Shown piece by piece: positions 51,635 through 60,282 of a stretch of DNA of 64,000 nucleotides. Origin of the DNA: Nitratireductor basaltis (GTDB lineage Bacteria > Pseudomonadota > Alphaproteobacteria > Rhizobiales > Rhizobiaceae); the NCBI RefSeq assembly GCF_000733725.1, contig NZ_JMQM01000001.1:186001-250000 (forward strand), given 5' to 3'. Below the pieces are notes generated by a model that saw only the letters and a list, made by a program, of their open reading frames with translations, did not search any database and was not told where the DNA came from. The translations under genes were made by a program, and so were the position numbers. Each line of letters starts with the position of its first letter. Position 1 is the stretch's first letter.

Positions 51635-54505
51635 ATGCCCAGTGCTGCCGCCACCCAGACCTCGCCGCAAAATGGCGTTCACCACGAGCCGGAATTCAAG
51701 TTCGAGCAGGAAGCGGCTCGGAGTGAGCCGGGTTTCCGCGTCATTCGCCGCAATGGCGGTGTAACGCCCTTCGACCCTTCCAAGATCACGGTTGCGCTGA
51801 CCAAGGCCTTTCTTGCGGTGGAAGGCTCCACGGCTGCCGGATCGCGCCGCGTGCATGACGTGGTGGAAGAGCTGACCGAGCAGGTCGTGGGCGCACTCAC
51901 GCGTCGCGGCGAAACGGGGCGTCTCTTCCATATCGAGGAAATCCAGGATCAGGTCGAACTGGCACTGATGCGCAGCGAGCACCACAAGGTGGCGCGCGCT
52001 TATGTGCTTTACCGCGAGGAGCGTGCACGCGAGCGGCATGCGGATGAAGCCGTGACAGTCGAAGCTGCAGCTCCTGCTGGCCTGACCATGACGCTTTCAG
52101 ATGGAAGCACGGTGCCGCTTGACGAAAAGCGGCTGGCCGTTGTCATCGAAGAGGCCTGCGCTGGGCTTGCGGATGTTTCGGCAGAGACGATCCTGAAAGA
52201 GACGCGGCGCAATCTTTATGACGGCATCCGCCAGGACGAGCTGGCATTGGCACCCATTCTCGCCGCGCGCACGCTTGTCGAACAGGAGCCGAACTATTCG
52301 CAGGTCTCTGCGCGCCTGCTTCTCGACAAGCTGCGCCGCGAAGTGCTGAGTTTCATCGAAAAGCGCCCGACCGAGGCCACGCAGGCCGAGATGTTCGAGC
52401 GCTACCCAGCCTATTTCAAGGGCTTCATCGAGGCAGGCATCGAGGCGGAGATGCTGGACCCGGAGCTTGCACGCTTCGATCTCGACCGCATCGCAGCTGC
52501 ACTGAAGCCAGAGCGTGACCTGCAATTCCAGTATCTGGGGCTGCAGACGCTTTATGATCGCTACTTCCTGCACAAGGACGGTGCGCGCTATGAGCTGCCG
52601 CAGGCCTTCTTCATGCGTGTCGCGATGGGGCTGGCCATTCGCGAGATCGATCGCGAGGCGCGGGCCATCGAGTTCTACAATCTGATCTCGTCCTTCGACT
52701 TCATGTGCTCGACCCCAACGCTCTTCAATTCCGGCACGCGGCGTCCGCAGCTTTCCTCCTGCTTCCTGACGACGGTTGCCGATGATCTCGACGGCATCTT
52801 CAAGGCGGTGAAGGACAATGCGCTTCTGGCGAAATATTCGGGCGGGCTTGGCAATGACTGGACGCCGGTGCGCGGGCTTGGTGCACATATCAAGGGCACG
52901 AATGGCGAAAGCCAGGGCGTTGTGCCGTTCCTGAAAGTTGCCAATGACACGGCGATTGCGGTCAATCAGGGCGGCAAGCGCAAGGGTGCGGTCTGCGCCT
53001 ATCTGGAAACCTGGCATATCGACATCGAGGAGTTTCTCGATCTGCGCAAGAACACCGGCGATGACCGGCGGCGCACCCATGACATGAACACGGCCAACTG
53101 GGTGCCGGACCTGTTCATGGAGCGGGTGGAAGCCGATGGCGAATGGACGTTGTTCTCGCCCGATGAGACGCCTGATCTGCACGACCTGTACGGCGTGGAT
53201 TTCGCCAAGGCTTATGCGGCTTACGAGGAGAAAGCGAAGCGCGGGGAACTGCGTGTCTACAAGACGCTGCGCGCGGTCGATCTGTGGCGGCGGATGCTGA
53301 CCATGCTCTTCGAGACAGGCCATCCGTGGATCACGTTCAAGGACCCGTGCAATCTGCGCTCGCCGCAGGGCCATGTCGGCGTGGTTCACTCGTCCAATCT
53401 GTGCACGGAAATCACGCTCAACACGTCCAGGGATGAAGTGGCTGTCTGCAATCTGGGCTCGGTCAATCTTGCCGCCCATATCGGTGAGAAGGGGCTCGAT
53501 TTCGAGAAGCTCGAACGCACCGTGAAGACGGCGATGCGGATGCTCGACAATGTGGTCGACATCAATTTCTATACCATTCCCGAAGCGCGGGCTTCCAATC
53601 TGCGTCACCGTCCGGTCGGTCTTGGCCTGATGGGCTTTCAGGATGCCTTGCAGAAGCTGCGCATTGCCTATTCGTCCGATGAGGCGGTGGAATTCGCCGA
53701 CCGCTCCATGGAAGCGATCTCCTATCATGCGATTTCGGCTTCAACCGATCTTGCTGAAGAGCGCGGCGCCTATGCCAGCTTCAATGGTTCCCTCTGGTCG
53801 AAGGGTGTGCTGCCCATCGACAGCATCAACCGCGTCAGCCATGCCCGTGGCTTTAACGAGATGGACGAGACGATCACGCTCGACTGGGAGACATTGCGCA
53901 AGCGGGTGAAGAAGGCCGGCATGCGCAACTCCAACTGCATGGCCATCGCGCCGACAGCGACGATCTCCAATATTTGCGGCGTCAGCCAGTCGATCGAGCC
54001 CGCCTATCAGAACCTCTTCGTCAAATCGAACATGTCGGGCGACTTCACCGTCGTGAATGCAGCACTCGTGCGTGACCTGAAGGCGCGCGGGCTGTGGGAC
54101 GAGGTGATGGTGTCGGACCTGAAATATTATGACGGTTCTGTCGGCCAAATCGACCGCATACCCGACGATCTCAAGGCCCTTTACGCGACCGCCTTCGAGA
54201 TGGATGCAAGCTGGCTGATCGAAGCGGCCTCGCGACGTCAGAAATGGCTCGATCAGGCACAGTCGCTCAATCTCTACCTCGCCAATCCGTCCGGCAAGAA
54301 GCTCGATGCGCTGTACCGGCTGGCATGGCGCAAGGGCTTGAAGACCACCTACTATCTGCGCGCCAGTGCCGCGACTTCCGTGGAGAAGTCGACGCTCAAA
54401 GGTACGGACGGGAAGCTGAATGCCGTGTCGGTGGAACCGACGGTCTACGCCTCTGCGCCGAAGGCCTGTGCGATTGATGATCCTGAATGTGAGGCTTGTC
54501 AGTAA
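51635..54505 (+). CDS. nrdA: ribonucleotide reductase large subunit, class I (with two ATP cones)
   Basis: This 956-residue protein is longer than enterobacterial NrdA (about 761) because of two N-terminal ATP-cone regions: FRVIRRNGGVTPFDPSKITVALTKAFLAVEG (about 34-125) and a second starting TMTLSDGSTVPLDEKRLAVVIEEAC (about 150-235). Catalytic landmarks are SSCFLTTV (active-site Cys), SSNLCTEITLN (thiyl-radical Cys), VAVCNLGSVNLAAHI (partner Cys), KTTYYLRA (radical-transfer tyrosines) and C-terminal CEAC (Cys952, Cys955). It reduces ribonucleotides to deoxyribonucleotides. B12 represses it through the riboswitch, implying a B12-dependent isozyme elsewhere. Start ATG 51635 has GGGGGAA upstream. 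Confidence 0.95.
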   Translation: MPSAAATQTSPQNGVHHEPEFKFEQEAARSEPGFRVIRRNGGVTPFDPSKITVALTKAFLAVEGSTAAGSRRVHDVVEELTEQVVGALTRRGETGRLFHIEEIQDQVELALMRSEHHKVARAYVLYREERARERHADEAVTVEAAAPAGLTMTLSDGSTVPLDEKRLAVVIEEACAGLADVSAETILKETRRNLYDGIRQDELALAPILAARTLVEQEPNYSQVSARLLLDKLRREVLSFIEKRPTEATQAEMFERYPAYFKGFIEAGIEAEMLDPELARFDLDRIAAALKPERDLQFQYLGLQTLYDRYFLHKDGARYELPQAFFMRVAMGLAIREIDREARAIEFYNLISSFDFMCSTPTLFNSGTRRPQLSSCFLTTVADDLDGIFKAVKDNALLAKYSGGLGNDWTPVRGLGAHIKGTNGESQGVVPFLKVANDTAIAVNQGGKRKGAVCAYLETWHIDIEEFLDLRKNTGDDRRRTHDMNTANWVPDLFMERVEADGEWTLFSPDETPDLHDLYGVDFAKAYAAYEEKAKRGELRVYKTLRAVDLWRRMLTMLFETGHPWITFKDPCNLRSPQGHVGVVHSSNLCTEITLNTSRDEVAVCNLGSVNLAAHIGEKGLDFEKLERTVKTAMRMLDNVVDINFYTIPEARASNLRHRPVGLGLMGFQDALQKLRIAYSSDEAVEFADRSMEAISYHAISASTDLAEERGAYASFNGSLWSKGVLPIDSINRVSHARGFNEMDETITLDWETLRKRVKKAGMRNSNCMAIAPTATISNICGVSQSIEPAYQNLFVKSNMSGDFTVVNAALVRDLKARGLWDEVMVSDLKYYDGSVGQIDRIPDDLKALYATAFEMDASWLIEAASRRQKWLDQAQSLNLYLANPSGKKLDALYRLAWRKGLKTTYYLRASAATSVEKSTLKGTDGKLNAVSVEPTVYASAPKACAIDDPECEACQ

Positions 54506-54532
54506 GTAGAAGTTGAGGTCTGCGCCTGGCGC

Positions 54533-54677
54533 ACCCCCATCTGGCTTGCCAGCCATCTCCCCCTCAAGGGGGGAGATCAGTCGTGGCAATCGCAGCACCT
54601 GATCGTTGGCGATCTAATGCGTGATGGCCAATCTCCCCCCTTGAGGGGGAGATGCCCGGCAGGGCAGAGGGGGGTGG
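54533..54677. repeat. RIME-like palindromic intergenic element, copy 3
   Basis: This element lies between nrdA and nrdB. The left arm is CCCCATCTGGCTTGCCAGCC then ATCTCCCCCTCAAGGGGGGA, and the right arm CTCCCCCCTTGAGGGGGAGA then TGCCCGGCAGGGCAGAGGGG. It is the most regular of the three copies here and can fold into one long stem. It ends about 45 bp before the nrdB start. Confidence 0.8.
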
Positions 54678-54723
54678 GGCGCGCCCGCTTTCAATAAGAA
54701 TATCTCGACCCCGGAGAACCCGA

Positions 54724-55830
54724 ATGCTGAACTGGAACGAAGAAACACCCACATCCGCATCCCAAACAGCCGAGGCCGATGCCACCGGTCTTGGCGCGAT
54801 CGAACGTGGTGGCGCACGCGTTTCTGTTGATGACAAGCGCATGATCAATGCGCGTGCGGATGTGAACCAGCTTTTGCCACTGAAATACAAATGGGCGTGG
54901 GAGAAATATCTCTCCGGCTGCAACAATCACTGGATGCCGACGGAAGTGTCGATGCAGGCCGATATCGCGCTTTGGAAGTCACGCGAAGGGCTGACCGAGG
55001 ACGAGCGGCGCATGCTCAAGCGCAATCTGGGCTTCTTTGCGGCTTCGGAGTCGCTGGTGGCCAACAATATCGTGCTTGCCATCTACCGGCACCTGACGAA
55101 CCCCGAATGCCGGCAATATCTGCTGCGCCAGGCCTTCGAGGAGGCGGTCCACACGCATACCTTCCAGTATATCGTGGAAAGCCTCGGCCTGGATGAGGGC
55201 GAGCTCTTCAACATGTATCGTGAAGTGCCGTCCATCACTGACAAGGCGGCCTGGGCGCTGGAATATACCAAGCATCTGGACGATCCGGATTTCCAGACCG
55301 GCACGCGGGAAGCCGATCAGGCTTTCCTGCGCGATCTGGTCGCCTTCTATGTGATCTTCGAGGGCATGTGGTTCTATACCGGCTTCGCGCAGATCCTCTC
55401 TCTTGGGCGGCGCAACAAGATGGTGGGGATTGCCGAGCAGTATCAGTACATCCTCCGCGATGAGAGCATTCATCTGAATTTCGGCATCGACGTCATCAAC
55501 CAGATCAAGCACGAAAACCCGCATCTGTGGACCGATGTCTTCAAGAACGAAGTGCGCAGCATGATCCGCGAGGCGGCGGAGCTGGAAGCGGCATACGGCC
55601 GCGATACGATGCCGCGCGGCTTCCTTGGGCTCAATGCCGAGCTTTGCGAGCAATATATGCACTTCATCGCCAATCGCCGCTGCGCGCAGTTGGGGCTTGA
55701 GGCGGTTTTCGAGGCCACCGAAAACCCGTTCCCGTGGATGTCGGAAGCGATGGATCTGAAGAAGGAGAAGAACTTCTTCGAAACCCGCGTGATCGAATAC
55801 CAGAATGGTGGTGCACTGAGCTGGGATTGA
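54724..55830 (+). CDS. nrdB: ribonucleotide reductase small subunit, class Ic type (Mn/Fe)
   Basis: ATG 54724 ([14 protein letters not shown]) with GGAGAA upstream gives 368 residues; the frame upstream crosses the repeat and is not coding. Metal ligands are Glu109 ([12 protein letters not shown]), Glu140 and His143 ([11 protein letters not shown]), Glu213 (VIFEGMWFY), Glu247 and His250 ([10 protein letters not shown]). Two positions break the class Ia pattern: the first ligand is Glu rather than Asp, and the radical tyrosine position, four residues after His143, is Phe147. Both are the marks of class Ic (Chlamydia type), which uses a Mn(IV)/Fe(III) cofactor in place of a tyrosyl radical. It works with NrdA under the same riboswitch. 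Confidence 0.93.
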   Translation: MLNWNEETPTSASQTAEADATGLGAIERGGARVSVDDKRMINARADVNQLLPLKYKWAWEKYLSGCNNHWMPTEVSMQADIALWKSREGLTEDERRMLKRNLGFFAASESLVANNIVLAIYRHLTNPECRQYLLRQAFEEAVHTHTFQYIVESLGLDEGELFNMYREVPSITDKAAWALEYTKHLDDPDFQTGTREADQAFLRDLVAFYVIFEGMWFYTGFAQILSLGRRNKMVGIAEQYQYILRDESIHLNFGIDVINQIKHENPHLWTDVFKNEVRSMIREAAELEAAYGRDTMPRGFLGLNAELCEQYMHFIANRRCAQLGLEAVFEATENPFPWMSEAMDLKKEKNFFETRVIEYQNGGALSWD

Positions 55831-55911
55831 GATGTCGGCCTATCACTTAAAGATATAAACATTTCCTTATATCCCATTGACACTGGCGCGGCTTCGGGCG
55901 AAGCTGCGCCT

Positions 55912-56096
55912 GTCGTGGTTCCGGCGCATGGATGGTCCATGTTTCGGCCAAGAGGGAATGCGGTGCGCCGGTGACGGCTAATCCGCGGCTGCCCCCGCAA
56001 CTGTAGGCGGAGAGCGCCTGTCCATCATGCCACTGCGCGAAAGCGCGGGAAGGCGGGCAGGGGCGATGACCCGCAAGCCAGGAGACCTGCCACGGC
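55912..56096 (+). ncRNA. cobalamin riboswitch upstream of metE
   Basis: Aptamer pieces are in order: P1 5' strand CGTGG (55914), GGGAATGCGGTGCGCCGGTG (55953), AATCCGCGGCTGCCCCCGCA with ACTGTAGGCG following (55980), the B12 box AAGCCAGGAGACCTGCC (56075) and P1 3' strand CCACG (56090). B12 should shut off metE, whose job is done by MetH when B12 is present. The upstream stretch 55831-55880 is AT-rich (CACTTAAAGATATAAACATT) and probably contains the promoter; no gene lies there. Confidence 0.95.
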
Positions 56097-56106
56097 GCAT
56101 CACAAC

Positions 56107-56203
56107 CACGGGCGGGGTGTCCCGGTGAGGGTTTGCGTTGCGGCCATCCGTTGCCGTGCGCTTTTGCCTTTCCGCCATAACCCCGTCCTGACAGACCGGG
56201 GTT
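56107..56203 (+). promoter_or_regulatory. riboswitch expression platform of metE, translation type
   Basis: CACGGGCGGGGTGTCCCGG (56107-56125) is identical, base for base, to the element before nrdA. CCCCGTC lies at 56181, exactly 70 bases after GGCGGGG at 56111. AACCCCG (56179-56185) pairs perfectly with CGGGGTT (56197-56203), which covers the ribosome-binding GGGG for ATG 56208. Confidence 0.6.
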
Positions 56204-56207
56204 TGAA

Positions 56208-58523
56208 ATGTCTGGAAATATCAAGATTGCAGCACTCGGCCTGCCGCGTATCGGCGCCAGGCGGGAACTGAAATTCGCGCTGGAGGGCTTCTGGTCGGGA
56301 AAACTGACCGAGGCCGAACTTCTCGCAAAGGCGGCAGAATTGCGCGCAGAAAACTGGAGGCGCCTGCAGAGACTAGGTGTGGATGTCATCCCGTCCAATG
56401 ATTTTTCGCTCTATGACCACGTGCTGGACATGGCGGTGACCGTGGGCGCGGTGCCTGAGCGCTTCGAGCAAGTGAAGGCGGGCGGTGTACTGGCGACTTA
56501 TTTCGCCATGGCGCGTGGCAGTACGGGCACTGAGCGTGACGCCTGCGAACATTCTCACGGTGACGGCGTCGCAGCGCTTGAGATGACCAAATGGTTCGAC
56601 ACGAATTACCACTACATGGTGCCGGAACTGCACGCCGGACAGGCGTTTGCTCTGGCTGGGGAAAAGCCGGTTGCCGAATATCTGGAAGCCAGGGCGTTGG
56701 GCATCGAAACGCGGCCCGTACTGCTTGGACCGGTATCCTTCCTGAAGCTCAGCAAATGTGTTGACGGGAGCGATCCACTGGCGCTGTTGCCGCGATTGTT
56801 GCCTCTCTATGTCGAACTTCTCGCGCGTTTGCGTGAGGCGGGAGCCGAATGGGTGCAGATCGACGAGCCTTGCCTGGTACTCGACCTTCAGGAACGTGAG
56901 CGCGAGGCCTACGCGTTTGCATTCGGTGCGCTGGCCACGAAAGATGCGCCGAAGATCATGCTTGCCACCTATTTCGGTGGGCTTGGAGAAAATCTCGCCG
57001 TCGTTTCCACCCTTCCGGTACACGGCCTGCATGTTGACCTCGTGCGTGCTCCCGACCAGCTTGATGCAGTTCTGGATGCGATACGTCCGGAGAGCGTGCT
57101 TTCCCTTGGCGTGATTGACGGGCGCAATGTGTGGCGGGCGGATCTTGCGCGCCTTATCGAGCGGCTGGAGCCGGTGGTAAGAGGGCGTCAGGGTGTAGTG
57201 CAGATCGCACCTTCCTGCTCGCTTATTCATGTGCCGATTGATCTGGAGCTTGAGACCGAGCTCGATGTGGATTTGAAGACCTGGCTGGCTTTTGCTCTAC
57301 AGAAGATCGAGGAGCTAGGCGTTCTGAAGGCAGCCCTTTCTGGCGAGGCGGCGCGTGTAGGCGAACGGATTGAGGCGGCCACCCACGCGCTTGAGGCGCG
57401 ACGCAGATCGGCGAAAGTGCATAGTCAGGCCGTTGCGGCTCGTCTTGCGCAGGTCAGGGCGGGATTGACCAGGCGCAGCCTTGATTTCCAGTCGCGTCGA
57501 AAGTTGCAGAATGCGGCGCTTGGCCTGCCATCGTTCCCCACAACCACCATCGGCTCCTTCCCGCAGACGCCAGAGGTGAGGAAAGCGCGGGCCGCGCATC
57601 GTCGGGGCGAGATTCAGACCGCGGATTATCTCAGCTATCTGCGTCGGGAAACCGAAGCGGCCATTCGCTGGCAGGAAGAGGTGGGGCTGGATGTGCTCGT
57701 GCATGGCGAGTTCGAGCGCAACGACATGGTGCAGTATTTCGGAGAGCAGCTGTCGGGCTATGCCTTCACAAGCCATGGTTGGGTGCAAAGCTACGGGTCA
57801 CGCTATGTGCGTCCGCCAGTGATCTTCGGCGACGTCTCGCGACCGGAGCCCATGACCGTGGACTGGGCGAAATTTGCACAATCGCTGACGGACAAACCGG
57901 TGAAGGGCATGCTGACTGGGCCGGTCACCATGCTGCAATGGTCGTTCCCACGCGATGACGTGCCACGGGAGACGACCTGCCGACAGATCGCGCTGGCGCT
58001 GCGGGACGAGGTGCAGGACCTGGAAGCCGCCGGGATCAGCATCATCCAGGTGGATGAGCCGGCGCTGCGCGAGGGGCTGCCCTTGAAGCAGGGAGAATGG
58101 CACGACTATCTCGAATGGGCAGTCGACTGCTTCCGTCTCGCGACCTGCGGCGTGGCCGCTGAAACGCAGATCCACACCCATATGTGCTATGCCGAGTTCA
58201 ACGATATCATCGAAGCCATCGAGGCGCTGGATGCGGATGTGATTTCGATCGAGACCTCCCGCTCACGCATGGAGCTTCTGGATGCCTTCTCCAGCCATGC
58301 CTATGGGAAGGATATCGGGCCGGGCGTCTTCGACATTCATTCCCCGCGCGTTCCGCCGGCAGAGGAGATGTCGGAACTTTTGCAGAAGGCCAAAGATGGT
58401 CTGAAACCCTGGCAGATCTGGGTCAATCCCGATTGTGGCCTGAAGACGCGGGCCTGGGAGGAAGTCAGGCCCGCACTTGCCAATATGGTAGAGGCGGCGC
58501 GTCGGTTGCGCTCCAGCGTTTGA
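56208..58523 (+). CDS. metE: cobalamin-independent methionine synthase MetE
   Basis: This 771-residue protein is full length. The N-terminal barrel reads LGLPRIGARRELKFALEGFWSGKLTEAELL, and the C-terminal catalytic barrel starts LPSFPTTTIGSFPQTPEVRKARAAHRRGEI. Zinc and substrate residues are seen in HMCYAEFNDIIEAIEALDADVISIETSRS and VNPDCGLKTRAWEEV; VHGEFERNDMVQYFGEQLSGYAFT is the homocysteine region. It transfers a methyl group from methyltetrahydrofolate polyglutamate to homocysteine without B12. A B12 riboswitch lies directly upstream, and B12-dependent metH lies 1.8 kb downstream. Confidence 0.96.
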   Translation: MSGNIKIAALGLPRIGARRELKFALEGFWSGKLTEAELLAKAAELRAENWRRLQRLGVDVIPSNDFSLYDHVLDMAVTVGAVPERFEQVKAGGVLATYFAMARGSTGTERDACEHSHGDGVAALEMTKWFDTNYHYMVPELHAGQAFALAGEKPVAEYLEARALGIETRPVLLGPVSFLKLSKCVDGSDPLALLPRLLPLYVELLARLREAGAEWVQIDEPCLVLDLQEREREAYAFAFGALATKDAPKIMLATYFGGLGENLAVVSTLPVHGLHVDLVRAPDQLDAVLDAIRPESVLSLGVIDGRNVWRADLARLIERLEPVVRGRQGVVQIAPSCSLIHVPIDLELETELDVDLKTWLAFALQKIEELGVLKAALSGEAARVGERIEAATHALEARRRSAKVHSQAVAARLAQVRAGLTRRSLDFQSRRKLQNAALGLPSFPTTTIGSFPQTPEVRKARAAHRRGEIQTADYLSYLRRETEAAIRWQEEVGLDVLVHGEFERNDMVQYFGEQLSGYAFTSHGWVQSYGSRYVRPPVIFGDVSRPEPMTVDWAKFAQSLTDKPVKGMLTGPVTMLQWSFPRDDVPRETTCRQIALALRDEVQDLEAAGISIIQVDEPALREGLPLKQGEWHDYLEWAVDCFRLATCGVAAETQIHTHMCYAEFNDIIEAIEALDADVISIETSRSRMELLDAFSSHAYGKDIGPGVFDIHSPRVPPAEEMSELLQKAKDGLKPWQIWVNPDCGLKTRAWEEVRPALANMVEAARRLRSSV

Positions 58524-58531
58524 TCCGGTGG

Positions 58532-58552
58532 GCGGGTGCATAACGCACCCGC
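58532..58552. terminator. convergent terminator hairpin after metE
   Basis: GCGGGTGC and GCACCCGC form a perfect 8-bp stem with an ATAAC loop, between metE and the convergent small membrane protein gene. No strong uridine run follows on either strand. Confidence 0.6.
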
Positions 58553-58555
58553 TCG

Positions 58556-58738
58556 TCAATGCCGTGGTGGCATTGTCGGGTCGTCCTGGTAGACACGCTC
58601 GGTGCCTTCGTGCTGGCGAATTTTCTCGCTGGCTTTCAGCCTGCGGCGGCGCATTACCGCGTAGATCACCGCGATGCCAAGAATGATCGGACCGCCTGCT
58701 ACCGTCAGCAGCCACAGGAAATTGCTCGAATGTATCAC
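58556..58738 (-). CDS. small single-helix membrane protein, unknown function
   Basis: The 60-residue protein starts at GTG 58738 (MIHSSNFLWLLTVAGGPIILGIAVIYAVMRRRR), preceded by CAGGAGCAAGGC, a good ribosome-binding site. One membrane helix (about residues 8-28) is followed by a basic stop-transfer and a polar tail (LKASEKIRQHEGTERVYQDDPTMPPRH). Its make-up is common among small rhizobial inner-membrane proteins. I do not recognise a function. It is convergent with metE and divergent from the DUF427 gene. Confidence 0.65.
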   Translation of the reverse strand: MIHSSNFLWLLTVAGGPIILGIAVIYAVMRRRRLKASEKIRQHEGTERVYQDDPTMPPRH

Positions 58739-58875
58739 GCCTTGCTCCTGTCGTGATTGATGCGGTGTAGGACCGCCTTGCTTGAGGGAACAATGCGAGC
58801 GTAGTCGCGTGGTTCCCTCTGGAACCCAAAGCGCGTGGGTGTCGTTCTTCTGGCAAGTGACAGCGAGGAATGACG

Positions 58876-59262
58876 ATGAGCGCTACATCCGAACGCATTT
58901 CCATCCGCCCCTATGACGGCACGGTCAATATCTTCTTTTCCGATGCGGTGGTCGCATCGACGGAGAAGGCACTGGTTTTGGAGGAGCAGGGGCACAAGCC
59001 CGTCTACTATGTGCCGTTCGAGCACATCTATTTCGATTTTTTCCGCAAGAGCCCGACCACCACAACCTGCCCGTTCAAGGGTCAGGCCTCATACTGGAGC
59101 GTGGAGGCTGTCGGCGAAGCTGCCGACGATGTGCTGTGGTCCTATGAGACTCCGCATGAGGATGTGAGGCAGATTGCAGGCTATGGTGCGTTCGATCCAA
59201 ACAAGGTCGACATCGAAGCCGCCCCCAAGGACAGCCCGCGGCACGTGCCTGAAGGGGACTGA
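58876..59262 (+). CDS. DUF427 domain protein
   Basis: ATG 58876 (MSATSERISIRPYDGTVNIFFSDAVVASTEKALVLEEQGH) is preferred, as GAGGAATGAC gives it proper spacing; ATG 58870 is close behind the same site. The protein has 128 residues. DUF427 marks are KPVYYVPFEHIYFDFFRKSPTTTTCPFKGQASYWSVEAVGEAADDVLWSYETPHEDVRQIAGYGAFDPNKVDIEA, including the YxPxxxV/I-xxxF and TxCPFKGxAxYW motifs. The family's biochemical role is unknown. Confidence 0.88.
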   Translation: MSATSERISIRPYDGTVNIFFSDAVVASTEKALVLEEQGHKPVYYVPFEHIYFDFFRKSPTTTTCPFKGQASYWSVEAVGEAADDVLWSYETPHEDVRQIAGYGAFDPNKVDIEAAPKDSPRHVPEGD

Positions 59263-59433
59263 CTGCAAGAGACCACTGATCAGGCCGGATCGAGCCGTCG
59301 AGCGCAAGTTCGGCGGCTTTTCTTTTACTTGCGCATCGCTGTATGAGCTTCTTGGACAAAGCAGGTCATCGCGAATAGGCTGGTGATCCTGCAAGAAGAC
59401 AGTCGACAAACCTAAAGCGGGTGGGCGGGTACG

Positions 59434-60165
59434 GTGAACAAGGATGAGCGGTCCTTTCTGATCAACATGCTGGAGCGGCATGACAACCTGAGTGACGAGG
59501 AGCGGCAAGCCATTATCGCATTGCCGGCCCGCATGCGCAGCTTCGCTTCCGGCGAAGAGCTTGTCGCCGAGGATTCGCGTCCTGAGGAGGCCTGTCTTAT
59601 CGTTGAAGGTTTCGCCGCCCGCGCGCAATATCTGGCCAATGGCAAGCGCCAGATTTCGGCGGTGCATATCCCCGGAGATTTCGTCGATCTGCACAGCATG
59701 TTGCTGAAGACCATGGACCACGCGGTGATTGCCGTCGGGCCCTGCCGCGCGGCATTCGTGCCGCATGGCAATCTTCGTCGCCTGACGGAAACGCACCCGC
59801 ATCTGACCCGTCTTCTGTGGCACACGACACTGGTGGATGCAGCTATTCAACGGGCCTGGATCGTCTCACTTGGGCGTATGAGTGCCGAGCAGCAAATGGG
59901 TCATCTGCTCTGCGAGCTTTACACGCGGTTACGGGCAGTGGGGGTCATCGAGGGCGACAGTTTCGACTTCCCACCGACGCAAGCCATGATCGGTGACATG
60001 CTGGGCATGTCGACCGTCTATGTGAACAAGACACTCGCGAATTTGCGCTCCACCGGATATGTCGAATGGCAGGACCGGCGTGTCCGTATCGTCGATTACG
60101 AGCGGTTGGCGGAGATGGCAGAGTTCGACCCGCGTTATCTCAATCTGTGGCGCGAGCCCCGATAG
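59434..60165 (+). CDS. Crp/Fnr-family transcriptional regulator
   Basis: The 243-residue protein starts at GTG 59434 (MNKDERSFLINMLERHDNLSDEERQAI). The cyclic-nucleotide-binding-like fold covers residues 30-140 (FASGEELVAEDSRPEEACLIVEGFAARAQYLANGKRQISAVHIPGDFVDLHSMLL). It lacks an FNR-type N-terminal cysteine cluster and the cAMP-contacting arginine motif of CRP. The helix-turn-helix is FPPTQAMIGDMLGMSTVYVNKTLANLRSTGYVEWQDRRVRI. The subgroup is common and numerous in Hyphomicrobiales, often with unknown ligands. It precedes metH but is probably a separate unit, because metH has its own control region. Confidence 0.88.
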   Translation: MNKDERSFLINMLERHDNLSDEERQAIIALPARMRSFASGEELVAEDSRPEEACLIVEGFAARAQYLANGKRQISAVHIPGDFVDLHSMLLKTMDHAVIAVGPCRAAFVPHGNLRRLTETHPHLTRLLWHTTLVDAAIQRAWIVSLGRMSAEQQMGHLLCELYTRLRAVGVIEGDSFDFPPTQAMIGDMLGMSTVYVNKTLANLRSTGYVEWQDRRVRIVDYERLAEMAEFDPRYLNLWREPR

Positions 60166-60262
60166 CTCGAACTCTGCCTGTCTGTTGCCTATCTACCGGA
60201 TTATAGTGGTGCCAGCACGGAACAATGCTCGCGCCGGACAAGGCTGTGCGGCCCGTATATTG

Positions 60263-60282
60263 ACATAAAGATGTCTTTATGT
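60263..60282. promoter_or_regulatory. perfect palindrome upstream of metH, probable operator
   Basis: ACATAAAGA-TG-TCTTTATGT has 9-bp perfect arms and lies 34 bp before the metH start. TTGACA (60260-60265), a possible -35 box, overlaps its left arm. Palindromes of this AT-rich type precede methionine-cycle genes controlled by ArsR-family (SahR-like) regulators in Proteobacteria. Which regulator binds here is inference. Confidence 0.6.

Noticed and set aside
52097-53728. A 543-codon open frame antisense to nrdA
   Set aside because: It lies wholly inside the well-supported nrdA, has no recognisable domain and follows the third-position GC pattern of the sense gene.
55831-55911. A full SahR-type palindrome before the metE riboswitch
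   Set aside because: Only the left half (CTTAAAGATAT) resembles the metH palindrome; the right half does not match, so it is not listed as an operator.
56373-57230. Antisense open frame inside metE
   Set aside because: It is a shadow of metE with no ribosome-binding site and no domain.
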